64,000 nt of DNA from assembly GCA_019635535.1 (NCBI GenBank), contig JAHBZH010000001.1:937001-1001000 (forward strand), in the 5' to 3' direction. Positions 51,214-60,262 of the stretch are shown piece after piece. This DNA comes from Sphingomonas sp. GTDB taxonomy: Bacteria; Pseudomonadota; Alphaproteobacteria; Sphingomonadales; Sphingomonadaceae. Both the position numbers and the translations under genes were made by a program. The notes beneath the pieces are model-generated. The model saw only the letters and a program-made list of their open reading frames with translations. It did not search any database and was not told the origin of the DNA. Position 1 is the first letter of the stretch. Each line of letters starts with the position of its first letter.

Positions 51214-53130
51214 ATGCGCCGCCTGATTCTCGCCGCCCTCACGCTCGCCCTCGCCGCCTGCACGGTGCCGGACGGGAACGGGCAGAATATCGCGGCGGAA
51301 AGCGCGCGGACGGTGGCCCCGGTGCTGAGCGGGCCGGACGCGGTGGATGGCTCGACCTACGCCCGGCCGGAAGTGGCGCGGGTGACGCATGTGGCGCTCG
51401 ATCTCGACGCGGATTTCGAAGGGCAGCGGATGCGCGGGACGGCGACGCTGGACATCCAGGCCGCGGACGGCGCGCGCGAGATCGTCCTCGACGCCAAGGG
51501 GCTGGAGATCGAGAGCGTCACCGACGGGGACGGCCGGGCGCTCGAATATGCGCTGGGCGCGAACGATCCGGAGAAGGGCCAGCCGCTGACCATCCGGTTC
51601 GGCGAAAGCGGGGCGCCGGCGCGGATCGCGATCCGCTATGCCAGCGCGCCGGATGCCGAGGCGCTGCAATGGCTGACGCCGGAGCAGACGGCGGGCGGGC
51701 GGCATCCCTATCTGTTCAGCCAGGGCCAGGCGATCCTCAACCGGACCTGGATCCCGACCCAGGACAGCCCCGGCATCCGCCAGACCTGGGAAGCGCGGAT
51801 CACCGCGCCGGAGCCGCTCAAGGTCGTCATGTCCGGCGAGCGGCTGACGCCCGAGGGCGAGCCCGCCGGAGAGGGATGGCGGGCCTATCGCTTCCGGATG
51901 AACAATCCGGTCGCGCCCTATCTGATCGCGATCGCGGCGGGCGACATCGCCTTCCGGGAGCTGGGGCCGCGCACGGGCGTCTGGACCGAGCCGGAGATGC
52001 TCGACCGCGCCGCGGCGGAGCTGGCCGACACCGAGGCGATGGTCGAGGCGGCGGAGCGGCTCTACGGGCCCTATCGCTGGGGCCGTTACGACGTGATCGT
52101 GCTGCCGCCGAGCTTCCCTTATGGCGGGATGGAGAATCCGACGCTCACCTTCCTGACGCCGACCTTCATCGCCGGCGACAAGAGCCTGGTGGGCCTCGTC
52201 GCGCACGAGCTGGCGCATTCGTGGTCGGGCAATCTCGTCACCAACGCGACCTGGCCGGACGGCTGGCTGAACGAGGGTTTCACCTCCTATTTCGAGAACC
52301 GGATCATGGAGGCGATCTACGGGCGCGCGCGGGCCGAGCAGGAGGCGGCGCTTTCGTTCGCCGAGATCGAGAAGGCGCTGGCGGAGCTGGGCAACGACGC
52401 GCCGGGCACGCGGCTGCGCGGCGACGGCGGGCCGGACGACGGATCGAGCGGGATCGTCTACGACAAGGGCGCCTTCTTCCTGCGCACGATCGAGCGGATC
52501 GTCGGGCGCGATCGGTTCGACGCCTATCTCACCTCCTATTTCGAGCGGCATGCGTTCCAGCCGATGACGACGGCGCGTTTCCTGGCCGACATCCGGGAGC
52601 ATCTGGTACGCGGCGATGCGGGGCTGGAGGCGCGGCTGCAGCTCGATCGCTGGGCCTATCAGCCGGGCCTGCCCGACAATGTCGCGCGGCCCGATCCGGC
52701 GGCCTTCGCGGGCGTGGACGAAGCGCTCGCCGCCTATGGCCGCAGCGGCGCGTCGGCGGACGTGCCCTATCGCGGCTGGACCACGGCGGAGCGGCTCAGG
52801 TTCCTGAACGGATTGCCGCGCACGATGCCGGCGGACCGGCTGGCGGCGCTCGACCGGGCCTTCGGCCTGACGGCGAGCACCAACGCCGAGACCCTGTTCG
52901 CCTGGTTCCAGCTCGCGCTCGCCAATCGCTACCAGCCGGCCGTGCCGGCGGTGGAGCGATTCCTGGCCGAACAGGGCCGGCGCAAGTTCGTGCTGCCGCT
53001 GTTCGAAACGCTGTATCGCGACGCGGCCTGGGGGCGGCCGATCGCGCTGCGCCTCTACGATCGGACCCGCGCCTCCTATCACAGCGTGACGCAGGGATCG
53101 GTGGATCGCGCCTTGGGACGGCAAGGCTAG
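51214..53130 (+). CDS. M1 family metallopeptidase, lipoprotein form
   Basis: 638 residues. Signal MRRLILAALTLALAACTV with lipobox LAAC. The zinc site is HELAHSWSGN...NEGFTSYFE (HExxH then Glu 18 residues later), and PYGGMENP is the substrate-amine binding motif. LTA4-hydrolase-like C-terminal ARM domain follows (WFQLALANRYQP, FVLPLFETLYRDA). It would be a periplasmic or outer-membrane aminopeptidase. The gene is complete and GC-rich like its surroundings. Confidence 0.93.
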   Translation: MRRLILAALTLALAACTVPDGNGQNIAAESARTVAPVLSGPDAVDGSTYARPEVARVTHVALDLDADFEGQRMRGTATLDIQAADGAREIVLDAKGLEIESVTDGDGRALEYALGANDPEKGQPLTIRFGESGAPARIAIRYASAPDAEALQWLTPEQTAGGRHPYLFSQGQAILNRTWIPTQDSPGIRQTWEARITAPEPLKVVMSGERLTPEGEPAGEGWRAYRFRMNNPVAPYLIAIAAGDIAFRELGPRTGVWTEPEMLDRAAAELADTEAMVEAAERLYGPYRWGRYDVIVLPPSFPYGGMENPTLTFLTPTFIAGDKSLVGLVAHELAHSWSGNLVTNATWPDGWLNEGFTSYFENRIMEAIYGRARAEQEAALSFAEIEKALAELGNDAPGTRLRGDGGPDDGSSGIVYDKGAFFLRTIERIVGRDRFDAYLTSYFERHAFQPMTTARFLADIREHLVRGDAGLEARLQLDRWAYQPGLPDNVARPDPAAFAGVDEALAAYGRSGASADVPYRGWTTAERLRFLNGLPRTMPADRLAALDRAFGLTASTNAETLFAWFQLALANRYQPAVPAVERFLAEQGRRKFVLPLFETLYRDAAWGRPIALRLYDRTRASYHSVTQGSVDRALGRQG

Positions 53131-53224
53131 CCGGATTTCAAGATGTTAGGACCGATTCGGATTTAACGATCCATCAAGCCCTGCGGGCGTAGGGCGAGCC
53201 GGTGTTCGACAAGCCCGGCAACCC

Positions 53225-55570
53225 ATGATTCACGCCCCGGTCTCCCGCGAGGATTTCGACCAGGCCCAGGCCGCGGACGCGGGCGTGGATTCGCTCGCGT
53301 TCGACGTGGCGACCGAGCGGCTGCGCGACGCGCACCTGCATAACGGCCAGGTCGAGGCGCGGGGCCTGTTCGCCGGCTTCTTCGCCATCGCCGCGAGCGC
53401 GGCGGCGGCGATCACCGCCTGGGCGATGGCGGGCACGTTGCGGGACGATCTGGTGATCGGCTGGGCCGCGCTGGTCGCGTTCGCCAATCTCCTGTCCTAC
53501 CGGCGGGCGATGTTGGCGGCATCCTGGGGCGGCGGCCGCAATGTGCGGCTGGGCGCGCGCTGGATCGCGGTGGCCGAGTCGGCGGCGCTGGCGGCTTTGT
53601 GGTGCGCGCTGCCGGTTTACGGTTTCGCCACGCAACCGCCGCACGTCCAGGTCGTGATCGGCGGCGCGATGGCGACGATGATCGTCGCCGCGGTCGCGCT
53701 GGCCGCGATCCCGGCCGCGGCGGTCGCCTGGATCGCCACCTTCACCGCGGCCTTCTCGATCGCCCATTATTTCGGCAGCGGTTCGCTCGATCTCAAGATC
53801 GCGCTGACCTTCGTGCTGATCGCCGGCGTCGCCGCGTTCGGCGTGGCGCGGCTGAGCCGCTGGATCTACGGCCATCTCAAGGCCAGCGCGCGCACCCGCA
53901 CCCAGTGGGAATCGGTGCGCCTGCTGCTCAACGAATATGAGCATCGCGGCGTCGGCTGGCTGTGGCAGGTCGATGCCGAGAACCGCGTCGCCTATATCTC
54001 CGCGCGGATGACCGCGCTGCTCGGGCGCTCGACCAGCCAGCTCGTCGGCCATTCGCTGCCCGCCTCGCTGGGCGGCAGCAGCGCGCTGGGTCGTACCCTG
54101 CTCGCCCGCCAGCCCTTCTCGAATCTCGAAATGGAGCTGAAGACCCGGCACGGCACGCGCTGGATCAGCCTGTCCGGCGACCCGATCGTGGACATGGCCG
54201 GCCAGTTCCAGGGCTTTCGCGGCGTCGGCCAGGACGTGACCGAAGTGCGCAAGAACCAGGAACGGCTGACCGAGCTCGCCAACAAGGACGCGCTGACCGG
54301 CCTGCCCAATCGCGGTCGCGTGCGCCAGTTGCTGGGCGAAGCGCTGTCGGCGGCGAACGCCAGCGGATCGCCCTGCGCGATCATGTTCCTCGACCTCGAC
54401 GGCTTCAAGCCGGTCAACGACACGTTCGGCCATCCCAAGGGCGATGCCGTGCTGAGAAGCGTGGCGGAGCGGCTGAAGCACGAGGTCGGCCAGGCAGGTC
54501 TGGTCGGCCGGATGGGCGGCGACGAATTCGCCGTGGTGATCCGCGAGGCACGCAGCCGCCGGGTGGTCGACGCGCTGGCCCGGCGCGTGATCGCGGTCAT
54601 CGCCGAGCCCTATCATGTCGGCAAGGCGGAGCTCAGGATCGGCGTGTCGATCGGCTGCGCCTTCGGCCCGCTCGACGGGCAGAGCGTCGACGATCTGATC
54701 CTGAAGGCCGATCTCGCGCTGTATCAGGCGAAGGCGAAGGGACGCGGCACCTGCTGCTTCTTCGACGCGGACATGCAGAACGAGGCGGACGACCGGCTCC
54801 GGCTGGAGCGCGATCTCAAGGCCGGCATCGCGCTCAAGCAATTCCGGCTCCTCTACCAGCCGCTGATCAACGCCGCCGACCAAAGCCTGGTCGGCTTCGA
54901 GGCGCTGATCCGCTGGCATCATCCGACGCGCGGCATCGTCCCGCCCAACCATTTCATCCCGATCGCCGAGGAATCGGGACTGATCATCGAGCTGGGCGAA
55001 TGGGTGGTGGACGAGGCCTGCCGGGCGATGGCCTGCTGGCCGGAGCAGATCAGCGTCGCGATCAACATTTCCGCCAAGCAGCTCGTCTTCCCCGCTTTGC
55101 CCAACACGATCAGCGAGGCGCTGGGCCGCCACCGGCTGCCGCCGAACCGGCTGGAGCTGGAAGTGACCGAATCGATCTTCCTGGGCGACAGCGCCGGCGC
55201 GCTCGACGTGCTGAAGCGGCTGCGCGCGCTCGGCGTCGGCATCGCGCTCGACGATTTCGGCACCGGCTATTCGTCTTTGGGCTATCTGAACAAGGCGGTG
55301 TTCCACAAGCTCAAGATCGACGGCAGCTTCGTGCGCGAATCCGCCAGCGACCGTGAGACGGTCGCGATCATCCAGGCGATCGTCCAGCTCGCCAAGAGCT
55401 TCCGCATGACCGTGACCGCCGAGGGCGTCGAGACGGCCGACGATTTCACCCGGATGCGCGAGCTCGGCTGCCAGCAGATCCAGGGCTATCTGTTCGGCCG
55501 CCCGATGACTTTCGAGAAGGCGAGCGAGCTCGTCGTCGGACAGCAGCAGCAGCGCCGGCTCAGCGCCTGA
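53225..55570 (+). CDS. Membrane GGDEF-EAL bifunctional cyclic-di-GMP enzyme
   Basis: 781 residues. Five or more hydrophobic segments at ~35-215 (GLFAGFFAIAASAAAAITAWAM and others) form a membrane sensor region. A PAS domain follows (WLWQVDAENRVAYISARM, FQGFRGVGQDVTEVRK). The GGDEF domain retains the active motif GGDEF in GRMGGDEFAVVIRE, and the EAL domain retains FEALIRWHHP, so both diguanylate cyclase and phosphodiesterase activities are possible. A shadow frame on the other strand is long but not real. Confidence 0.95.
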   Translation: MIHAPVSREDFDQAQAADAGVDSLAFDVATERLRDAHLHNGQVEARGLFAGFFAIAASAAAAITAWAMAGTLRDDLVIGWAALVAFANLLSYRRAMLAASWGGGRNVRLGARWIAVAESAALAALWCALPVYGFATQPPHVQVVIGGAMATMIVAAVALAAIPAAAVAWIATFTAAFSIAHYFGSGSLDLKIALTFVLIAGVAAFGVARLSRWIYGHLKASARTRTQWESVRLLLNEYEHRGVGWLWQVDAENRVAYISARMTALLGRSTSQLVGHSLPASLGGSSALGRTLLARQPFSNLEMELKTRHGTRWISLSGDPIVDMAGQFQGFRGVGQDVTEVRKNQERLTELANKDALTGLPNRGRVRQLLGEALSAANASGSPCAIMFLDLDGFKPVNDTFGHPKGDAVLRSVAERLKHEVGQAGLVGRMGGDEFAVVIREARSRRVVDALARRVIAVIAEPYHVGKAELRIGVSIGCAFGPLDGQSVDDLILKADLALYQAKAKGRGTCCFFDADMQNEADDRLRLERDLKAGIALKQFRLLYQPLINAADQSLVGFEALIRWHHPTRGIVPPNHFIPIAEESGLIIELGEWVVDEACRAMACWPEQISVAINISAKQLVFPALPNTISEALGRHRLPPNRLELEVTESIFLGDSAGALDVLKRLRALGVGIALDDFGTGYSSLGYLNKAVFHKLKIDGSFVRESASDRETVAIIQAIVQLAKSFRMTVTAEGVETADDFTRMRELGCQQIQGYLFGRPMTFEKASELVVGQQQQRRLSA

Positions 55571-55581
55571 TTCCAGTGCCG

Positions 55582-55615
55582 AAAAAAGGCCGGCCGCGGA
55601 CGCGCCGGGCCGGCC
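55582..55615 (-). terminator. Rho-independent terminator for the minus-strand gene 55652-56005
   Basis: GGCCGGCC (55588-55595) pairs perfectly with GGCCGGCC (55608-55615), with six A at 55582-55587 that form a U6 tail on the minus strand. It lies just past the end of the small exported protein gene, convergent with the GGDEF-EAL gene. Confidence 0.8.
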
Positions 55616-55651
55616 AGGGGTTCAATCGGCGATTGCCTGTCGGGACTGGGC

Positions 55652-56005
55652 CTATCGGGTCTGGGCGACGGTCCGCGATTCGGCGGCGAGGCGTGTGGCG
55701 TTGGGCGGGGTCAGCTCCGCGGTGACGATCCGCCCAGCGCCGTCCGCGACGCAATCGAACGTGTAACGCCGATCGGCATTGGCATAGAGCGTCACGCGGG
55801 TCTGCCGCGCATTGCCGGAGATCGCGCCGACGCGCTGCGAACGGAGCGCGCCTTCCGGGAACTGGCGCGCCAGCTCGGCGCGACACTGGGCGACGGCGCG
55901 GCCTTCCGCCTCGGACGCCGCGAAAGCGGGCGACAGCGCGGGCAAAGCGAGCCCCAGCGCGGCGGCGGGGAAGATCGCGAGAACGTGGCGAAGGGGACTG
56001 GTCAT
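55652..56005 (-). CDS. Small exported protein, unknown function
   Basis: 117 residues from ATG 56005 with GGAGG 5 nt upstream. Signal peptide MTSPLRHVLAIFPAAALGLALPALSPAFA. The mature part, VAQCRAELARQFPEGALRSQRVGAISGNARQTRVTLYANADRRYTFDC, has two Cys. It has the layout of small periplasmic proteins common in sphingomonads; function unknown. Divergent from the TetR gene at 56079, sharing an operator region. Confidence 0.68.
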   Translation of the reverse strand: MTSPLRHVLAIFPAAALGLALPALSPAFAASEAEGRAVAQCRAELARQFPEGALRSQRVGAISGNARQTRVTLYANADRRYTFDCVADGAGRIVTAELTPPNATRLAAESRTVAQTR

Positions 56006-56029
56006 CGGAACCTCCATCTGCTATTTATG

Positions 56030-56046
56030 TACCATACCGTATAGTA
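56030..56046. promoter_or_regulatory. TetR-type operator between divergent genes
   Basis: TACCATACCGTATAGTA is an imperfect 17-bp palindrome (14 of 17 positions symmetric) of the T-x-x-ATAC-x-GTAT-x-x-A kind bound by many TetR regulators. It lies between the exported-protein gene at 55652-56005 and the TetR gene at 56079, so it could control both. Confidence 0.6.
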
Positions 56047-56078
56047 TAGAAATGCCGACGGCAAGGTTTTTATAACGC

Positions 56079-56699
56079 ATGGTACAAAAAAATCCGGCAT
56101 CGCCCCGCGGCCGCCCGCGCAGCTTCGACACCGACCAGGTGCTGGACCGGGTGCGCGATACCTTCTGGAAATACGGCTATGCCGGCACCTCGATGGATCA
56201 GCTCGCCGCCGCCACGGGCCTGCACAAGCCCAGCCTCTACGGCGCGTTCGGAGACAAGCGGAAACTCTATCTGGCGGCGCTCGACAATTATCTCGCCGAC
56301 ATCCGCGCCGAATTCGCCGAGGCCTTCGCCATGCCCGATCTGACCGAATCGCTGCGGGCGATGACGGAATGGTCGATCGACAAGTTCATGGGCAAGGACG
56401 AGCTGGGTTCCGGCTGCTTCATGATGCACACCGCCATGCCCGAAGCGTCCGAGGATCCGGAAATCTCGCGCACCGTGCGCGAAGCGATGGACTCGCTCGA
56501 CCGCGCCCTGGTCCGCCGTTTCGAGAAGGCGATCGAGGCGGGCCAGATTTCCCCCGACGCCGATCCGCACGCGCTCGCGATGGTGATGGTCGCCAATCAT
56601 TACGAGATTTCGGGCCGCGCCCGGGCGGGCTATTCCCGCGAGGAATTGCGCGCGCTGGCAAACAGGGCGCTCGACCTGGTGGCCGCGCTGAGCCGCTGA
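56079..56699 (+). CDS. TetR/AcrR family transcriptional regulator
   Basis: 206 residues. HTH: VRDTFWKYGYAGTSMDQLAAATGLHKPSLYGAFGDKRKLYLAAL, with the AcrR-like SLYGAFGDK. The ligand domain contains GSGCFMMHTAMPEASEDPEI, the pattern of the NemR/YcdC-like subgroup in which a Cys can sense electrophiles. The ligand is unknown. A palindromic operator lies 33-49 nt upstream, so autoregulation is likely. The divergent small exported gene may share control. Confidence 0.9.
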   Translation: MVQKNPASPRGRPRSFDTDQVLDRVRDTFWKYGYAGTSMDQLAAATGLHKPSLYGAFGDKRKLYLAALDNYLADIRAEFAEAFAMPDLTESLRAMTEWSIDKFMGKDELGSGCFMMHTAMPEASEDPEISRTVREAMDSLDRALVRRFEKAIEAGQISPDADPHALAMVMVANHYEISGRARAGYSREELRALANRALDLVAALSR

Positions 56700-56734
56700 G
56701 CCTCGTCGCGGGACCCCTCCGGCCCGAAACTGAA

Positions 56735-56771
56735 GCGGCTCCCCTCTCCTTGGGGGAGAGAGAGGAGCCGC
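56735..56771. repeat. Stem-loop between convergent genes
   Basis: GCGGCTCCCCTCTCC pairs imperfectly with GGAGAGAGAGGAGCCGC around a short G-rich loop. It sits 36 nt after the TetR stop and 41 nt before the end of the convergent gene. Without a T-tract it is not a standard terminator; it may act as a REP-type element. Confidence 0.5.
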
Positions 56772-56811
56772 GCCGCCCCAGCTCGCCGCGGGGCGGAAGC
56801 CGATCCGGCAA

Positions 56812-57135
56812 TCAGCGGTCGGTCAGCTGCTCGAGGCCGCCGGCGGCCTCCCACTGGCTTTCCGTCTTGCAGATCCTCCGCGGGATGCGGGTGCCGGTAT
56901 AGGCGGCGTCCACGCAGATGCGCCGTTCGCCCGCACCGGCCCGATTCCGGCGCGGCGCCGGCGCGCTCGCGCCGCCGCCGTCGGCGCTGCTCGACAGGCC
57001 CGCGGACGGCGATGCCGAGGTCGCGCCCTGGTGGGCGGCGGCGGGCACGGCGAGCGCGACCGCGACGATGCTGGCGCCGACGAATGCGATATGGCCGAGG
57101 GTGCGGCGCGAGATGAATTGGGTGAAACCGATCAT
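56812..57135 (-). CDS. Small exported protein with conserved Cys/Trp motif
   Basis: 107 residues from ATG 57135. Signal-like N-terminus (TLGHIAFVGASIVAVALAVPAAA). The middle is Ser/Gly-rich, and the C-terminus RRICVDAAYTGTRIPRRICKTESQWEAAGG is related to the end of the protein at 23931-24143 (VICRRQ...RVCKTREEWRQR). Together they define a small secreted family with a two-Cys motif; function unknown. Confidence 0.62.
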   Translation of the reverse strand: MIGFTQFISRRTLGHIAFVGASIVAVALAVPAAAHQGATSASPSAGLSSSADGGGASAPAPRRNRAGAGERRICVDAAYTGTRIPRRICKTESQWEAAGGLEQLTDR

Positions 57136-57195
57136 GACAAATCCGATCCTGTCAAATTGCACATCGCACGGGCGCGCCCCTCCCGCCGTGCGCAG

Positions 57196-57217
57196 CTGTC
57201 TTACTATGCTAAGACAG
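57196..57217. promoter_or_regulatory. Inverted repeat upstream of small exported gene
   Basis: CTGTCTTA (57196-57203), six-base spacer, TAAGACAG (57210-57217): a perfect 8-bp inverted repeat about 60-80 nt upstream of the gene at 57135, in a 150-nt gene-free gap. Symmetric and AT-richer than the surroundings, it could be an operator. The regulator is unknown. Confidence 0.35.
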
Positions 57218-57285
57218 GCGGCGCACTGACCGGCATTGCTAATTTTGTAGCAGGCTGCCTGTGGGAAGGCGCCCTGGCCGCGGCG

Positions 57286-57672
57286 TCAGTCGCGCCGGGC
57301 CCGCCGCTCCGCATACCATTGGCGGATCATCTGCTGCATGCAGCCGGTCTGGCCATAGCTGCCGACGACCGAGCAGCTGTCCGGCCGGCCATCGCGCGAG
57401 GCATCCTCCAGCGCCTCGACCCGCGATCCCCAGGCGACTTCGGCGGGCGCGGTCTGGCGCAGCGGCGCGGGGATGCGGTAGCGCTCCTCCTCCGGCCGGC
57501 GGGCGCAGACCACGATCTCCGCGTCCTCGCCGGCATCCGCGGCCGGCGCCGGACAGGGATCGTCGCCATAGACGACGACGCTGGATTCCCGCTCGGGCGG
57601 GCCATTGGCGGCCAGAGCGGGAGACATGCACAAAGCGCCGACGAGCGTGCACGAGGCCGGAAAACGGATCAT
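57286..57672 (-). CDS. Small exported protein with IVVCARR motif, unknown function
   Basis: 128 residues. Signal peptide MIRFPASCTLVGALCMSPALAA. The mature part contains DDPCPAP, EIVVCARRPEEERYRIPAPLR and CSVVGSYGQTGCMQQMIRQWYAERR. The pattern EIVVC-RR...RYRIP-LR is frequent in sphingomonad exported proteins, function unknown. The following hrpB gene on the same strand begins well upstream, so this gene is downstream of hrpB (5-nt gap to its stop). Confidence 0.7.
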   Translation of the reverse strand: MIRFPASCTLVGALCMSPALAANGPPERESSVVVYGDDPCPAPAADAGEDAEIVVCARRPEEERYRIPAPLRQTAPAEVAWGSRVEALEDASRDGRPDSCSVVGSYGQTGCMQQMIRQWYAERRARRD

Positions 57673-57676
57673 GGGT

Positions 57677-60181
57677 TCAGCTTTGATGACCGGCGCTTCC
57701 TGAACGCCGGCTGGCTTTCTTGGTCCGCAGCGTCGGATCGGCGGCGGCGGGATCGTCGGGCCAGGGATGCCTGGGATAGCGCCCCCGCATCTCCTTCGCC
57801 ACCGCCGCCCAGGAGCCGCGCCAGAAGCCGGGCAGGTCGCGCGTCGTCTGGATCGGCCGGCCGGCCGGCGAGGTGAGGGCGAGAACGAGCGGGGTGTCGC
57901 CGACTTTCGGATGCGCGGCGAGGCCGAAAAAAGCCTGGACGCGGGCGGTGACGGTGGGGCCGGCCTCGGCCTCGTAGTCGATGTCGTGGGTGGAGCCGGC
58001 GGGCGTGGTGAACTGCGCGGGGGCGAGCCGGTCCACCGCCCGGCGGGCGTCCCAGCCGAGCAAGGCGTCGAGCGCGCCGGACAAAGCGGCGGGATCGATC
58101 TCCGCGAGGCGCTTGCGGCCCGTCAGCAGCAGGGGGAGCCAGGCGTCGAGCCCGGCGAGCAGCGCGGCATCGGAGAGATCGGGGATCGCGGGGTCCGCCT
58201 GCCGGGCATAAGCGGCGCGGCGGCGCAGCGACGCGGCCTTGTCGCTCCAGGGGAGCAAGGCGAGGCCGTGGGCGCGCACGCCGGCCAGCAAGGCGGCCTC
58301 GATCGCGGCGGGATCGGCGCGGCTGTCCTGGCCGCCGGAGAGGCGGATCGCGCCGAGATGGCGGCCATGGCTGGCGCGCACGCCGCCGGTGGCGGGATCG
58401 AAGGCGATTTGCGCGCCGGTGGCGATCCGGCCGGCGAACAGGGCCTCCACTGTGGCGAGGTCGATGGCGGCGGCGGAGAGGATGCGCGCGCCCGACGCCG
58501 CGCCGCCGACTTCGGCGACCGCCAGCCAGTCCGCGCGGGCGAGCGGGGAGGCGGGATCGAGCCGGAAGCCCCGCCCGCCGGCGCTGATCCAGTCGGCGCC
58601 GGTGGCGTCACGGCGTTTCGAGAGGCGATCGGGGAAAGCGAGGGCGATGCAGGCGCCGACGATGTGGCCCCGCGGAGGCGGGGCACCAGTCGGGCGGCCG
58701 TCCTGGGCCCCCGCCTTCGCGGGAGCACGGGTGAGCTTGAGCCAATTGCGCGCCAACCCTCTTGCGGCCTCCGCGCGCTTGCCGCGCTCGCCGCGCCATC
58801 GGCGCAGGCGCAGCTCCAGGTCCGCGTCGCTGCCGCCCAGGCCGCGCTCGGAGAGCAGCACGGCGGTGTCCGCCGCCGTCTCGCCCCATCCGCGTGCTTC
58901 GGCCGCGATCAGCATATGGGAGAGACGTGGCGGCAGCGGCAAACCCGCAATCGCCTGGCCGTGCGGCGTGGGGCGGCCGTTCTCGTCGAGCGCGCCGAGG
59001 CCGGTCAGGCGGCGGCGCGCCTCGTCGATCGCCGCTGAGGAAGGGGGATCGAGCCAGCGCAGGGTCCGGGGATCGCCGACGCCCCACAGCGCGCAATCGA
59101 GCAGCAAGGCGGAGAGGTCGGCCTCCAGGATTTCGGGCGGATCGAAGCGCGGCAGGCTCTGCGTCGCGGCCTCTTCCCACAGGCGATAGACCGTCCCCGG
59201 CCCCTGCCGCCCGGCGCGGCCGGCGCGCTGCGTCACGGCGGCCTGGCTGGCGCGCTCGGTGACGAGCCGGGTCAGGCCGGCGGCGCGGTCGTAGCGCGGC
59301 CGGCGGGCGAGGCCGGAATCGACGACGATCTGCACCCCGTCCAGCGTCAGGCTGGTCTCGGCGATCGCGGTGGCGAGGACGAGCTTGCGCCGGCCCGGCG
59401 GCGCGGGCGCGATGGCGATGCGCTGGGCGGCGGGATCGAGGCCGCCGTGCAGGCGGTGGAGATCGATATCGGCGGGGAGGCCGGTCAGCCGCTCGGCGGT
59501 GCGCTCGATCTCCGCCACGCCGGGGAGGAAGGCGAGCAGGCCGCCCCGCGCCTCGGCCAGCGCGCGCCGGATCGCGGCGGCCATCTCGTCCTCGATCCGT
59601 TTCTCGGCGGCGCGGCCGAGATGGACGAGGGCGATCGGATGGCCGCGGCCCTCGCTCTCGATGACGGGCGCATCGCCCATCAAGGTGGAGAAGCGGGCGC
59701 CGTCGAGCGTGGCGGACATGGCGAGGAGGCGCAGGTCCGGGCGCAATGCGGCTTGCGCGTCGAGGGCGAGGGCGAGCGCGAAATCGCTGTCGAGGCTGCG
59801 CTCGTGGACCTCGTCGAACAGGACGGCGGAGATGCCGGCCAGCTCCGGATCGGCCTGGATGCGGTTCAGGAAGATGCCCTCGGTGAGGACGGTGATGCGG
59901 GTCCTGGCCGAACGCTTGCTGTCGAGGCGCGTGGCATAGCCGATCGTCTCGCCCGGCCGCTCGCCGGCCAGCTCGGCCATCCGCTCGGCCGCCGCGCGGG
60001 CGGCGAGGCGGCGGGGGGAGAGGAGCAGGATTTCGCCCGCGCACCAGGGCTCGGCCAGCAAGGCGGGCGCGACCGCCGTGGTCTTGCCGGCGCCGGGCGG
60101 CGCGACCAGCACCGCGTTCGGGGCCGCGCGCAAGGCGGCGAGCAGGTCCGGCAGGACGGCGTGGATGGGCAGCGCGGTCAC
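57677..60181 (-). CDS. hrpB: ATP-dependent helicase HrpB
   Basis: 834 residues. The start is GTG 60181, chosen because GGGAGG lies 5 nt upstream and the family begins near LPIHAVLPDLLAAL; an ATG at 60229 has no ribosome site. DEAH/RHA-type motifs: APPGAGKTT, TRITVLTEGIFLNRI, LFDEVHERSLD, LLAMSATLD, ATAIAETSLTLDGV, TQRAGRAGRQGPG. The C-terminal HrpB domain follows. Near residue 490 an extragenic repeat is inserted in frame (RAPAKAGAQDG). Role in RNA processing unclear in bacteria. Confidence 0.93.
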   Translation of the reverse strand: MTALPIHAVLPDLLAALRAAPNAVLVAPPGAGKTTAVAPALLAEPWCAGEILLLSPRRLAARAAAERMAELAGERPGETIGYATRLDSKRSARTRITVLTEGIFLNRIQADPELAGISAVLFDEVHERSLDSDFALALALDAQAALRPDLRLLAMSATLDGARFSTLMGDAPVIESEGRGHPIALVHLGRAAEKRIEDEMAAAIRRALAEARGGLLAFLPGVAEIERTAERLTGLPADIDLHRLHGGLDPAAQRIAIAPAPPGRRKLVLATAIAETSLTLDGVQIVVDSGLARRPRYDRAAGLTRLVTERASQAAVTQRAGRAGRQGPGTVYRLWEEAATQSLPRFDPPEILEADLSALLLDCALWGVGDPRTLRWLDPPSSAAIDEARRRLTGLGALDENGRPTPHGQAIAGLPLPPRLSHMLIAAEARGWGETAADTAVLLSERGLGGSDADLELRLRRWRGERGKRAEAARGLARNWLKLTRAPAKAGAQDGRPTGAPPPRGHIVGACIALAFPDRLSKRRDATGADWISAGGRGFRLDPASPLARADWLAVAEVGGAASGARILSAAAIDLATVEALFAGRIATGAQIAFDPATGGVRASHGRHLGAIRLSGGQDSRADPAAIEAALLAGVRAHGLALLPWSDKAASLRRRAAYARQADPAIPDLSDAALLAGLDAWLPLLLTGRKRLAEIDPAALSGALDALLGWDARRAVDRLAPAQFTTPAGSTHDIDYEAEAGPTVTARVQAFFGLAAHPKVGDTPLVLALTSPAGRPIQTTRDLPGFWRGSWAAVAKEMRGRYPRHPWPDDPAAADPTLRTKKASRRSGSAGHQS
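58664..58731 (-). repeat. Extragenic-type palindromic repeat inserted within hrpB
   Basis: Two adjacent GC hairpins, CCCCGCGGAGGCGGGG and CCCCCGCCTTCGCGGG, lie within the reading frame and add about 20 residues between the RNWLKL segment and IALAFPDRL. The CGCCTTCGCGGG core resembles common sphingomonad intergenic palindromes. The frame remains open. Confidence 0.6.
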
Positions 60182-60262
60182 GAACGCCTCCCTATCGGCG
60201 GCATTTGCAAATGGCCAATCGGGGTTCATACCCGCGCGGATCGCGTTGGGGGGAGACGAGGA

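Noticed and set aside
50800..53124. 774-residue open frame antisense to the M1 peptidase
   Set aside because: Low-complexity Arg/Gln/Ala-rich translation; the sense frame carries full catalytic motifs.
53174..55306. 710-residue open frame antisense to the GGDEF-EAL gene
   Set aside because: Same reason: an antisense shadow of a gene with intact motifs.
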